Shown here piece by piece: positions 23,366 to 31,573 of a stretch of DNA of 64,000 bases. Positions within the stretch are counted from its first letter, which is position 1. Every line of letters begins with the position of its first letter. The notes under the pieces were generated by a model that worked only from the letters and a program-made list of their open reading frames with translations, made no database searches and was not told the DNA's origin. A program made the translations under genes and the position numbers. Source of the DNA: UBA2336 sp049306095 (lineage in GTDB: Bacteria > Bacteroidota > Bacteroidia > Cytophagales > Cyclobacteriaceae); contig JBAQPU010000022.1 in the NCBI GenBank assembly GCA_049306095.1, positions 1 to 64,000 of the forward strand, read 5' to 3'.

Positions 23366-23881
23366 ATGATAGGTGCGAAACAATATGCGGAGTTTGTAAC
23401 AATAACTTGCCTGGAATGGAAACACATATTGATGGAAGACCGGTTTAAAGATATTGTAATGGATAGCCTCCGGTACTTGTCAGGAGCTAAGCGGGTGATT
23501 GTTTATGGCTTTGTTATCATGTCAAATCATTTTCACGTGATCTGGCAAATTGTGGGGGATCATAGGCGGGAAGAAGTACAACGGGATTTTTTAAAATACA
23601 CAGGTCAACAAATACTAAAGCGCCTCCGCAATGAGCAGTCCGCCTTGATTAATGAGTTGCGTGTAAATGCAAAAGACCGAAAGCACCAGGTATGGGAGCG
23701 AAATTCGTTGGGTATTGCCTTGTGGTCTCCCGAAGTTTTTTGGCAAAAACTTAATTACATTCACAATAATCCTGTGAAAGCGGGACTTTGTGAGTACCCT
23801 GAGGACTACAAGTTTTCAAGCGCAAAGTTTTACATAAAAAACGAGAAGGACTGGGATTTTTTAGTTCATCATGAAGGATAA
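23366..23881 (+). mobile_element. REP-associated tyrosine transposase (RAYT), copy 2
   Basis: A 171-aa HUH/Y1 transposase with the motif VIMSNHFHVIWQI (about residues 50-62) and the tyrosine in KLNYIHNNPVKAGL. It differs strongly from the 198-aa RAYT at 19820 and has its own palindromes of unrelated sequence: a hairpin with GTTGGTG stems 56 bp before the start, and the same hairpin in inverted orientation 28 bp after the stop. So two independent RAYT/REP lineages sit within 4 kb. The start ATG at 23366 fits the family N-terminus. Confidence 0.88.
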
Positions 23882-23908
23882 GATAGGGATGGAGAGAATG
23901 TTTACTGG

Positions 23909-23933
23909 TTCGTTGGTGAAGAACACCAACGAA
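23909..23933. repeat. REP-type palindrome downstream of RAYT 2
   Basis: TTCGTTGGTG (23909-23918), loop AAGAA, CACCAACGAA (23924-23933). Its reverse complement continues GCCTTCGTTGGTGTTCTTCA, matching the upstream element GCCTTTGTTGGTGTTCTTCA, so it is an inverted copy. Confidence 0.87.
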
Positions 23934-24021
23934 GGCGTAGGTACATAAAAGATTAAGAATAATTTATGTCTAACAGGGAACGCAAAAAATTCTCTGCACC
24001 GCGCAGGAGACTTTGTAACCG

Positions 24022-24372
24022 TTATCCCTTCCTGACATAGATTGATTTCAATGCCATTGCGCCAAAACCCTCTACTTTACAATCAATATTATGATCGCCA
24101 TCGGTGAGCCTGATGTTTTTTACTTTGGTGCCGGCCTTGATTGGCTTTGAAGAACCTTTTACCGGCAAATCTTTAATGATGATAACCGAATCGCCATCAA
24201 GAAGCACTGTTCCGTTGGCGTCTTTCACGGCAAGGGCGTCAGTTTCAGCCTGAGTGGTGCTGGTCGAATCATCCGGATTCCATTCGTGGCCACATTCTGG
24301 GCACATCATGGAAGTGCCTGTGGGATATGCGTAAGCTGAGTTACACCTGGGGCAATTCGTTGTATCTGACAT
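24022..24372 (-). CDS. yjdM: PhnA/YjdM family zinc-ribbon protein
   Basis: A 116-aa protein with an N-terminal zinc ribbon (CPRCNSAYAY...MCPECGHEW) and the C-terminal PhnA domain (VKDANGTVLLDGDSVIIIKD, VKGFG-like end CKVEGFGAMALKSIYVRKG). The family was named for the E. coli phn region, but its function is not settled and it is not required for phosphonate use. An upstream extension of 26 codons is open to 24450 but does not resemble the family, so the ATG at 24372 right before the ribbon is chosen. It is monocistronic at the right edge of the island. Confidence 0.9.
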   Translation of the reverse strand: MSDTTNCPRCNSAYAYPTGTSMMCPECGHEWNPDDSTSTTQAETDALAVKDANGTVLLDGDSVIIIKDLPVKGSSKPIKAGTKVKNIRLTDGDHNIDCKVEGFGAMALKSIYVRKG

Positions 24373-24619
24373 TTTTAATTTTTTCTGTAAAGATACGAAA
24401 TGGAATCGCGGGTTTATGACTGTGTTTGAGGCATGGAAATAAATTTCCATAGTTATCTCACAATTATTTACGAATTTAAATGGCGAGTCACGTGGCCAGT
24501 GACCTGTTGCTGAAAAAATTTCCGGGTCAGACTTGCCGATCGTACTGACGGGTGGTTTTTCCGGTATTTTCCGGATACAGAGAGAAGACTGGCTGCTAAT
24601 AACGTATAACCAATAAGAA

Positions 24620-25198
24620 ATGAATCCAAAAGTTGATTGGTTCTTTAAAAAAGATACTCCGTGGAAGGAAGAGTATGGAGAGTTGCGAAAGATCGTTCTT
24701 GAGTGCGGGCTTACCGAGGAATTAAAATGGGGCTGTCCATGCTACACACTCGATGGGAAAAACATCGTACTGATTCATGGGTTTAAAAATTACTGCGCTT
24801 ACCTGTTTCATAAAGGTGTGTTGCTAAAAGACCCGAAACACATCCTGATTCAACAAACGGAAAATGTGCAGGCGGCCAGGCAGATGCGGTTCAAACATGT
24901 CGACCAGATTGTTGACATGGAGCCGGTGCTGAAAGCGTATATCAAAGAAGCCATCAAAAATGAAAAGGCTGGCCTAAAAGTGCCGATGAAAAAAACTGCA
25001 CAATTTGAGATGCCCGAAGAATTTAAAAGCGCTATAGATAAGAATCCCGCGTTGAAAAAAGCATATTCAGCCCTTACCCCCGGCCGTCAACGAGGGTACC
25101 TGCTTTATTTTGCATCGGCCAAGCTGGCCAAGACCAGGGAAGCAAGAGTTGAAAAGTATATTCCAACGATACTGAAAGGGAAGGGATTGGAGGATTAG
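24620..25198 (+). CDS. YdeI/OmdA family protein with DUF1801-like N-terminus
   Basis: A 192-aa protein. The N-terminal part (WKEEYGELRKIVLECGLTEE, WGCPCYTLDGKNIVLIHGFK) is a DUF1801-type domain, and the C-terminal part (FEMPEEFKSAIDKNPALKKA, LTPGRQRGYLLYFASAKLAK) is the YdeI domain. Homologues are annotated as bacteriocin-protection or hypothetical proteins, and the biochemical role is unknown. The 170-bp upstream spacer has a GTCAC...GTGAC inverted repeat near 24486-24502 but no consensus promoter. It is followed by an independent ATPase gene. Confidence 0.83.
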   Translation: MNPKVDWFFKKDTPWKEEYGELRKIVLECGLTEELKWGCPCYTLDGKNIVLIHGFKNYCAYLFHKGVLLKDPKHILIQQTENVQAARQMRFKHVDQIVDMEPVLKAYIKEAIKNEKAGLKVPMKKTAQFEMPEEFKSAIDKNPALKKAYSALTPGRQRGYLLYFASAKLAKTREARVEKYIPTILKGKGLED

Positions 25199-25240
25199 AT
25201 TTTAGGGGGTACCTAGGTATTGGCATAAATAGCGTGATAT

Positions 25241-25270
25241 TGAGTAAATTTACTCATTATATTGAGTAAA
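25241..25270. promoter_or_regulatory. Perfect palindrome plus half-site before the ATPase gene
   Basis: TGAGTAAATTTACTCA (25241-25256) is a perfect 16-bp palindrome, and TTGAGTAAA recurs at 25262-25270, ten bases before the ATG at 25280. The palindrome contains TAAATTTA, close to a -7 element. A likely operator; the regulator is unknown. Confidence 0.6.
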
Positions 25271-25279
25271 TTGCAAATC

Positions 25280-26464
25280 ATGTTTGAAAGATCTTATATT
25301 CAGCCACTTATATCCAGACTTAAGGAGCCAAGAACCTTTATCCAGGTGCTGATGGGGCCTCGCCAGGTGGGTAAAAGCACCCTTACAAGACAGCTTCTTG
25401 CCAGGTTGAAAACTCCTCATCTCTTCGTATCGGCCGATGCTGTACCAAACAGCGGAGAAGTTTGGCTGGAACAACAGTGGGAGGCAGCGCGCATCCAATG
25501 GAAAATTTCCGGTGCTCCTGATTTTATTTTGGCGATTGATGAAATTCAAAAAATTGCTAACTGGAGCGAAATCGTAAAAAAATTATGGGATGAAGATAGT
25601 CGCACGAATCAAAACATAAAGGTTGTTCTGTTAGGATCATCTCGTTTACTCTTACAGCAAGGCTTGACAGAATCGTTAGCCGGGCGCTTTGAGACTACCC
25701 ACCTGAGTCATTGGTCATTCACTGAAATGGAACAGGCGTTTGGCGTAACCGCTGAACAATATGTTTGGTTTGGCGGGTATCCGGGGTCTTCCGGTTTAAT
25801 GAATGACGAAGATCGATGGAAAAGATATGTGACCGATGCATTGATTGAAACAAGTATATCGAAAGATATTCTGATGCTCACACGCGTGGACAAACCTGCG
25901 TTGCTGAGAAAACTTTTTGAATTGGGTTGTCTTTATTCAGGGCAAATTCTTTCCTACACAAAAATTGTAGGGCAATTGCAGGATGCAGGCAACACCACAA
26001 CATTAGCCCACTACTTGCGGTTACTGGATACGGCAGGTCTATTGTCGGGAATTGAAAAATATACAGGAGAACAATTGAGGCAACGTTCTTCCAGTCCTAA
26101 ATTTCAGGTATATAATACTGCTTTGCTTACGGCCCAACAAGGTGCCGGTATGAAAGAAATACGGTTAAAACCTGACCTGTGGGGCAGATGGGTAGAGGCA
26201 TCGATTGGCGCACATTTGATAAACCATCAGCTAAGCGAAGGGTATTCGGTGCACTACTGGAGGCACAGGCATGATGAAATTGATTTTGTACTGGAACGAA
26301 AGGGAAAAGTTATTGGACTTGAAGTGAAAAGTGGAGCTAAACAAAAAGCATCGGGGATGGAAGCCTTTCAAAGACACTTCCAGGCCGATAAAATCCTGCT
26401 TGTCGGGAATAGCGGAATACCCTGGCAGGAGTTTTTGAAAGGCAGGCCGGCACAATTGTTTTAA
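25280..26464 (+). CDS. ATP-binding protein, AAA_14 plus DUF4143
   Basis: A 394-aa protein. The N-terminal AAA domain has the Walker A motif LMGPRQVGKSTLTRQLL (about 23-39) and Walker B LAIDEIQKI; the C-terminal DUF4143 region has a nuclease-like fold (HDEIDFVLERKGKVIGLEVK, a D...ExK arrangement typical of PD-(D/E)xK-like enzymes). The family is widespread with many paralogues per genome, and its function is poorly known. The frame is open from a TTG at 25262, but the ATG at 25280 begins the conserved MFERSYIQPL. A palindromic operator-like site lies just upstream. Confidence 0.9.
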   Translation: MFERSYIQPLISRLKEPRTFIQVLMGPRQVGKSTLTRQLLARLKTPHLFVSADAVPNSGEVWLEQQWEAARIQWKISGAPDFILAIDEIQKIANWSEIVKKLWDEDSRTNQNIKVVLLGSSRLLLQQGLTESLAGRFETTHLSHWSFTEMEQAFGVTAEQYVWFGGYPGSSGLMNDEDRWKRYVTDALIETSISKDILMLTRVDKPALLRKLFELGCLYSGQILSYTKIVGQLQDAGNTTTLAHYLRLLDTAGLLSGIEKYTGEQLRQRSSSPKFQVYNTALLTAQQGAGMKEIRLKPDLWGRWVEASIGAHLINHQLSEGYSVHYWRHRHDEIDFVLERKGKVIGLEVKSGAKQKASGMEAFQRHFQADKILLVGNSGIPWQEFLKGRPAQLF

Positions 26465-26535
26465 AATTTTTGATCTGGCAGCAACTAAAATTTTTGAGCC
26501 ATCAGATCACTCACAAGCAGACTATCATAAAACGA

Positions 26536-27108
26536 ATGGATATGAAAGTCCTTAAAAAAAAGTTGTCAATAGATGAGCGTCTTGAGTTGCTCATGGTTTT
26601 GCAAGTACGTTTTGAAAAACACAAGAACCGTCATAAAGGGCTCGATTGGACTAAGGTGCAAACAAAGCTCGAAGCCAACCCGGCTAAACTGTGGTCGCTC
26701 TTTCAAATGGAAAAAACAGGAGGAGAACCGGATGTGGTAAGCTTTGATAAAAAGACAGGCGAATTTATTTTTTTTGATTGTTCAACCGAAAGCCCTCAAG
26801 GTCGCAGAAGTTTTTGCTACGACCACCAGGCACTTGAAAAACGGAAAGAACATAAACCGCAAAACAGTGCGGTTCAAATGGCAGAAGACATGGGCATTGA
26901 ACTGTTAACAGAAGAGCAGTACCTGGAACTTCAGAATCTTGGAAATTTCGATACGAAAACATCAAGTTGGCTGAAAACGCCTGCCTCCATTCGAAAACTT
27001 GGAGGTGCTATTTCAGGCGACTTTCGTTTTGGCCGTGTGTTCGTTGGCCACAACGGTGCCGAATCGTACTATGCGGTGCGCGGATTTCGCGGGTGCTTGC
27101 GTGTTTAA
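26536..27108 (+). CDS. DUF4256 family protein
   Basis: A 190-aa cytosolic protein matching DUF4256 (LLMVLQVRFEKHKNRHKGLD, GGEPDVVSFDKKTGEFIFFD, CSTESPQGRRSFCYD, then IRKLGGAISGDFRFGRVFVG). The family function is unknown. The open frame reaches back to 26470, but the ATG at 26536 (MDMKVLKKKLSIDERLELL) is preceded by 22 atypical codons and is the better start. It may be co-transcribed with the ATPase 71 bp upstream. Its stop is 5 bp from the stop of the convergent regulator. Confidence 0.85.
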   Translation: MDMKVLKKKLSIDERLELLMVLQVRFEKHKNRHKGLDWTKVQTKLEANPAKLWSLFQMEKTGGEPDVVSFDKKTGEFIFFDCSTESPQGRRSFCYDHQALEKRKEHKPQNSAVQMAEDMGIELLTEEQYLELQNLGNFDTKTSSWLKTPASIRKLGGAISGDFRFGRVFVGHNGAESYYAVRGFRGCLRV

Positions 27109-27113
27109 AGTAG

Positions 27114-29159
27114 TTACAGCAACCCCTTTCCTTCCAAGACGGTCTTCAAGGACTCGTGCGATTTCCAAAACCGGGCCTTCGACTCGTTGAAATATTTTTT
27201 GAATTCCGGATTGTCCTTAATAGTCTCCATTAATGGGTCAGCTTCCAGAAATAATATAATCCAGTACTGCACATTGTCTTCTGTTGAAAACAGTTTCATG
27301 TATTCAATTGCTTTTTGTTGATCGCCTGTATAGATATAGTAAGCACACAGGATCAGGTTGCGATAGAGGGATTGATCGGCCTCTGCAAATGCTTTATAGC
27401 TTTTCACCAACACTTCCGATTCTTCTTTTTTTCCAACCTTAGCCAACACAAACGCGATGGTCAGGTCTTCATGCCGGTACACATCCAGTTGGCGTGATTC
27501 ACGAATGAAAAGAAATTTTTTATAGTACTGATACGCACTTTTGTAATCTCTCATATAACACGAAATTTTCCCGATATCTTGCAGGATATCAAACCGCGTG
27601 GTGTCTTTATTAAACTCAGCCAACAGGAGTTCGCGGGTGTGCACGGCATCTTTGGTTTTGGCAAACAGGACAAATGCCCTGACATAAAGCGAAAATGGAT
27701 TATTAGAATTGTATTCCAATGATTTGTCGATATACTTCAGCGACTCATCCACAAAGCCATTTTGAATTAATGCATTGCCCAACCGAAGATAGGTGTAACT
27801 TGCTGTCATCGAATCAAGCGAAGCTATATCCAGTTGAATGCCCTTCAACGCGTATTCGAGGTACTTGCCCGTGTTGGGCATATACAACGAATAGAAGTCG
27901 GCCAGAAAACCAATGACCGAAGCCGAGCTTGGATAATACGCCAATGCTTTTTCAAGGTAGGGCACAGCTGCCTCAAATTCCTTTTTCGCCATGTAGTCCA
28001 TGGCTTTGGCCATCAGGCTTTCACCCAATGTTGGATCGTATAAAAATGCTTTGTCGGCATACAGGGTTATTTCAGGTGCATGTTTTTTCTCGGTCTGAAA
28101 GATCTCGAGATAATAATAGGTGATGGCAATTTCTGCGTAGGCCGTAGCGAACTCGTTATCGTGTTCAATTGCTTTCTTAAAAAAGTTGATCGCTTCCTCC
28201 AGATTGTTGGGGCCGCCAATTTCCTGTTGTTCCAGTCCTTTTAAATACAAGTCGTAGGCGGCCAGGTTTTCGGTTGGTTTCTTTTCAATTTTCCGGACTT
28301 CATCCGGTGTTACAATCACTTTGATTTCTTCTGCTATGCTTCTGGCGATTTCCTGTTGAAGCTGAAAAATATCTTTCGTTTCGCGTTTGTACCGGGCCGA
28401 CCACAAGTGCCGGTCGGTAGAGGCTTCAATCAATTGGATGTTCAATACAATTTGATCTCCGATTTTTTGACCGCTTCCTTCCACAACGTAACTCACCTGT
28501 AACTCCTTCGCCATTTCAGGTATCGACTTGGTGGTGTTCCTGTATTTTTCAGAAGACGTGCGACTGATCACCCGCAGGTCTTTGATCTTCTGAAGATTGT
28601 TCAGGGTCGACTCCATTAACCCATTGATCAGGTACACATTGGTGGAATCGTTGCTTTCATTCTTGAATGGCAACACAACGATGGATTTTTCGAGAACAAC
28701 ATCGCTTTTAAATGGCCAGGCTTTCAGCAGGTACAATGCGAAAACTGTTAATGCGATAATGACAACCCCTGCGGCAAGAAAGACAGTTTGGTTACGATTG
28801 ACAGGTTCAAACAGAACGGGTTCAGCTTCCGGATGGCTGCCAACTTCCCCGGGTGGGTATCCATACTGTTCGCGGAAGCATTTGATAAAATAGGACGGAC
28901 TGTTAAAACCTACCTGGTGCGACACTTCCGAAACATTCATCGATGACTGGCGCAACAGTGCCATCGCCCGCTTCAGGCGTACCTGGTTGATAAGCTGGCT
29001 GACCGAAAGATTAGTTTCTTTTTTGACCTTCCGCAGTAAATTCGACCGGCTCATGCTCAAGGCATCGGCCAGTTCCGAGACCCCAAACTGCTCGTTTTGC
29101 ATATTCTGCTCAATAATGGCAGTTACCTGACTAACAAAATCATTCAACGAATCGGGCAT
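27114..29159 (-). CDS. AraC-type regulator fused to membrane segment, TolB-like domain and TPRs
   Basis: A 681-aa protein beginning MPDSLNDFVSQVTAIIEQNM. An AraC/XylS HTH covers about 15-105 (LADALSMSRSNLLRKVKKET, VSEVSHQVGFNSPSYFIKCF). One transmembrane helix follows (VFLAAGVVIIALTVFALYLL), then a FlgO/TolB-like domain (IVVLPFKNESNDSTNVYLI, then YVVEGSGQKIGDQIVLNIQL) and at least six TPR-like repeats to the C-terminus. A DNA-binding domain on the cytosolic side of a membrane-anchored periplasmic sensor is a one-component transmembrane regulator. The frame is open to 29291, but the extra 44 codons are atypical. The gene is divergent from the ankyrin lipoprotein, a likely target. Confidence 0.85.
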   Translation of the reverse strand: MPDSLNDFVSQVTAIIEQNMQNEQFGVSELADALSMSRSNLLRKVKKETNLSVSQLINQVRLKRAMALLRQSSMNVSEVSHQVGFNSPSYFIKCFREQYGYPPGEVGSHPEAEPVLFEPVNRNQTVFLAAGVVIIALTVFALYLLKAWPFKSDVVLEKSIVVLPFKNESNDSTNVYLINGLMESTLNNLQKIKDLRVISRTSSEKYRNTTKSIPEMAKELQVSYVVEGSGQKIGDQIVLNIQLIEASTDRHLWSARYKRETKDIFQLQQEIARSIAEEIKVIVTPDEVRKIEKKPTENLAAYDLYLKGLEQQEIGGPNNLEEAINFFKKAIEHDNEFATAYAEIAITYYYLEIFQTEKKHAPEITLYADKAFLYDPTLGESLMAKAMDYMAKKEFEAAVPYLEKALAYYPSSASVIGFLADFYSLYMPNTGKYLEYALKGIQLDIASLDSMTASYTYLRLGNALIQNGFVDESLKYIDKSLEYNSNNPFSLYVRAFVLFAKTKDAVHTRELLLAEFNKDTTRFDILQDIGKISCYMRDYKSAYQYYKKFLFIRESRQLDVYRHEDLTIAFVLAKVGKKEESEVLVKSYKAFAEADQSLYRNLILCAYYIYTGDQQKAIEYMKLFSTEDNVQYWIILFLEADPLMETIKDNPEFKKYFNESKARFWKSHESLKTVLEGKGLL

Positions 29160-29336
29160 GCGATGTATTGATTTTCGCAAAAATAAGCGTGTCTGCGCGA
29201 AAATTGATATTCCTGCATCATAGTTTATATCGTTTCCAGCAAACTTGATGGTTTTGTGCGCATACCTGTTTAACCAGCGCATCCCGGTCACCCGTTCTTT
29301 GCATCATAAAAACAAAATTATTTAAACGATTCTCGT

Positions 29337-29924
29337 ATGAAAGCAAAGAACATTTCCCTGTTAAAAGTATCGGCAGCCATTGCTTTGTTTGGCATGTTAT
29401 TAACTACGGCATCCTGCCAGGAAAAAAAGACTGTCGGTGAAAACAAAAATGTAAAGTCAGGTGTAGCCGCTCCGCAAATGGATATGCACACCGCAGTAAT
29501 TGCCGACAACATGGAAGCCATTCGCCAGCACATTGCGGCCGGTTCGGATATCAACGTGAGAGATCCGTTTGGCGGATCCAGTCCGTTGATCAGCGCAGCG
29601 GTTTTCGGGAAGACGGAAATAGCGAAAGCGTTGATAGAAGCCGGAGCAAATCTGAATCTTCAAAACAACGAGGGCTCCACTGCCCTGCACACAGCAGCCT
29701 TCTTTTGCCGGCCGGAGATTGTAACCCTGTTGCTGAATAAGGGTGCTGATAAATCCATAAAAAATAAATACAACACCACTGCTTATGAAAGCATGACAGC
29801 ACCATTTGGTGAAGTGAAACCATTTTATGACATGATGGTGAATGCCCTCGGGCCGATGGGGTTGAAATTGGATTACACCTACGTAGAGAAAACTCGCCCG
29901 GTTATCGCTGACATGTTGAAATAA
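29337..29924 (+). CDS. Ankyrin-repeat lipoprotein
   Basis: A 195-aa lipoprotein: signal peptide with lipobox LLTTASCQ (Cys about residue 27), then ankyrin repeats (DMHTAVIADNMEAIRQHIAA, GGSSPLISAAVFGKTEIAKA, GSTALHTAAFFCRPEIVTLL). Ankyrin repeats bind proteins; the partner is not known. The gene is 15 bp upstream of the acyltransferase-3 gene and probably forms an operon with it, divergent from the AraC-TolB-TPR regulator 178 bp away. Confidence 0.88.
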   Translation: MKAKNISLLKVSAAIALFGMLLTTASCQEKKTVGENKNVKSGVAAPQMDMHTAVIADNMEAIRQHIAAGSDINVRDPFGGSSPLISAAVFGKTEIAKALIEAGANLNLQNNEGSTALHTAAFFCRPEIVTLLLNKGADKSIKNKYNTTAYESMTAPFGEVKPFYDMMVNALGPMGLKLDYTYVEKTRPVIADMLK

Positions 29925-29939
29925 CAAATTCAAAGTTGA

Positions 29940-31001
29940 ATGATGATGACCAACCGCAGATACGATATTGACTGGATCCGTGTGATCGCCATTGGTTTGC
30001 TCTTACTCTATCATACGGCCATCGGGTTTCAGCCCTGGGGGATGATGATTGGTTTCATTGCAACAAAAGAGCCGTGGGTGTCTTTATGGACGCCCATGGC
30101 CATGCTGAATGTGTGGCGAATACCGCTCTTATTTTTTGTTTCAGGCATGGGCGTGTACCTCGCACTTCAAAACAGAAACTGGAAGCAACTGGTGGCCGAG
30201 CGTACGACCCGCATTTTTATTCCCTTTGTGTTTGGAATTTTTTGCATCATACCGATACACGTGTACAGCTGGCAATACTATTATGGAATGAAGCCTGCCT
30301 ACGTTGCTGATCCCGGGCATCTTTGGTTTTTAGGTAACATTTTCGTGTACGTGCTTCTCTTCATGCCTGTGTTTTATTATATGAAAAGGAATGAGGGGGG
30401 TAGAGTTGCGCAAACGATGAAGAAAATAATGAGCTCACCCTTCGGACTGCTCCTGGTTTTTGGTTTTTTCATAGCCGAAATACTGCTTATCGATCCGCAG
30501 ATTTATGAACTCTATGTCATGACGGCTCACGGTTTCTTTTTGGGCCTGATTGCCTTTTTCTTTGGCTTTTGTTTTATGATGGGAGGAGAAGGATTTTGGA
30601 AAATGATTGTAACCTGGCGCTGGTTGTTTTTAGCGGTTGGCTTTATTCTTTTTATGTTGCGTGTTGTGCTTGCTGTGGTGACAATGCGTTTGCTGATACC
30701 CGTTGAATCTCTCTGTTGGATACTAGCAGTGTTGGCGTTTGGTCATCGTTACCTGAACAAGCCGAGCCAAACTTTGCAGTATTTGAGTGCGGCAGCTTAC
30801 CCGGTTTATATTGTGCACATGATTTTTCTTTACCTGGGCTCAATGTTGATTTTCCCATTACCCATTGCGGTGGAACTGCAATTTGTACTCACGCTGTTGT
30901 TTACCGTGGCCGGATGTGTAGGCGCGTATGAAATTATCCGTAGGGTAAATTTCTTAAGGCCGTTGTTTGGATTGCGTTTTGAGTGTGCACGAACGACTTA
31001 G
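29940..31001 (+). CDS. Acyltransferase-3 family membrane protein
   Basis: A 353-aa integral membrane protein with about ten hydrophobic helices. The N-terminus RRYDIDWIRVIAIGLLLLYH carries the characteristic family histidine, and LFFVSGMGVYLALQNRNWKQ with LVAERTTRIFIPFVFGIF are typical of acyltransferase-3 / OpgC-like proteins, which transfer acyl (acetyl, succinyl) groups to cell-surface glycans or lipids. The substrate is unknown. It follows the ankyrin lipoprotein by 15 bp and ends at a clear terminator. Confidence 0.88.
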   Translation: MMMTNRRYDIDWIRVIAIGLLLLYHTAIGFQPWGMMIGFIATKEPWVSLWTPMAMLNVWRIPLLFFVSGMGVYLALQNRNWKQLVAERTTRIFIPFVFGIFCIIPIHVYSWQYYYGMKPAYVADPGHLWFLGNIFVYVLLFMPVFYYMKRNEGGRVAQTMKKIMSSPFGLLLVFGFFIAEILLIDPQIYELYVMTAHGFFLGLIAFFFGFCFMMGGEGFWKMIVTWRWLFLAVGFILFMLRVVLAVVTMRLLIPVESLCWILAVLAFGHRYLNKPSQTLQYLSAAAYPVYIVHMIFLYLGSMLIFPLPIAVELQFVLTLLFTVAGCVGAYEIIRRVNFLRPLFGLRFECARTT

Positions 31002-31011
31002 CCTATAACCG

Positions 31012-31036
31012 AAGCCTTGTCCAGTCAAGGCTTTTT
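31012..31036 (+). terminator. Terminator after the acyltransferase gene
   Basis: AAGCCTTG, loop TCCAGT with one extra base, CAAGGCTT followed by TTT: an 8-bp stem and T-run directly after the stop at 31001. Confidence 0.85.
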
Positions 31037-31064
31037 AAGTAGGTCTTTCAAATAAGCAGTAGCC

Positions 31065-31520
31065 TTACTTAATTCGCTTTACCCGAACAGCGTTAAGTCC
31101 TTTAAAACCCATTTCGGTTTCGAAGGTTACTTTGTCGTTTTCGTTGATGGGTTCGGTTAGTCCGTTCACATGCACGAAAATGCTCTCTTGTGAATCCAGG
31201 TCTTTAATGAAGCCAAAGCCTTTGGAGGTATTAAAAAAAGTAACTTTTCCGGTTCTAGTTTTACCTCCTTTATCGGTAACCTCGTGTTTACGGGCGCCCA
31301 GTAAAATATCTGATTCTTTGATGACTATCTTTTTTGTGGGATCGGGAGGGGTAGAGGAAATGTTTCCATTTTCATCCACATAGGCCATCATATCCTCCAG
31401 GCTTTGTCCTGTCTTGGCATTCGCTTTCCTTTCTTCCCTGCGTTGCTCTTTTTCTTTTCTTTTTTGAGCTTTCTTTTTCTCTAAATCCTTCTTGTTAGGT
31501 GTTTCTTGTGATCTGCTCAT
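31065..31520 (-). CDS. Cold-shock-domain protein with basic N-terminal extension
   Basis: A 151-aa RNA-binding protein. Residues 1-40 are highly charged (KKKAQKRKEKEQRREERKAN), probably a coil or basic tail. The C-terminal cold-shock domain (about 85-148) has RNP1-like GKVTFFNTSKGFGFIKD and RNP2-like ESIFVHVNGL. This long, two-part layout is common in Bacteroidota and differs from 70-aa CspA. The ATG at 31520 is preferred to the frame start at 31577, which overlaps the kinase gene. The likely role is RNA chaperoning under stress; targets are not known. Confidence 0.88.
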   Translation of the reverse strand: MSRSQETPNKKDLEKKKAQKRKEKEQRREERKANAKTGQSLEDMMAYVDENGNISSTPPDPTKKIVIKESDILLGARKHEVTDKGGKTRTGKVTFFNTSKGFGFIKDLDSQESIFVHVNGLTEPINENDKVTFETEMGFKGLNAVRVKRIK

Positions 31521-31573
31521 GGTGCGTTTAAGTGCGCAAGATACCAAAATCCTACGACTATTGCCTGGGGAGG

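Noticed and set aside
18859..24000. Integrative element inserted at tRNA-Lys
   Set aside because: No integrase, no duplicated tRNA end and no att repeat were found; the evidence supports only an accessory, RAYT-rich stretch.
27114..29291. 44-residue upstream extension of the AraC-type regulator
   Set aside because: The extra residues are atypical and would consume the divergent promoter region; MPDSLNDFVSQ is the natural start.
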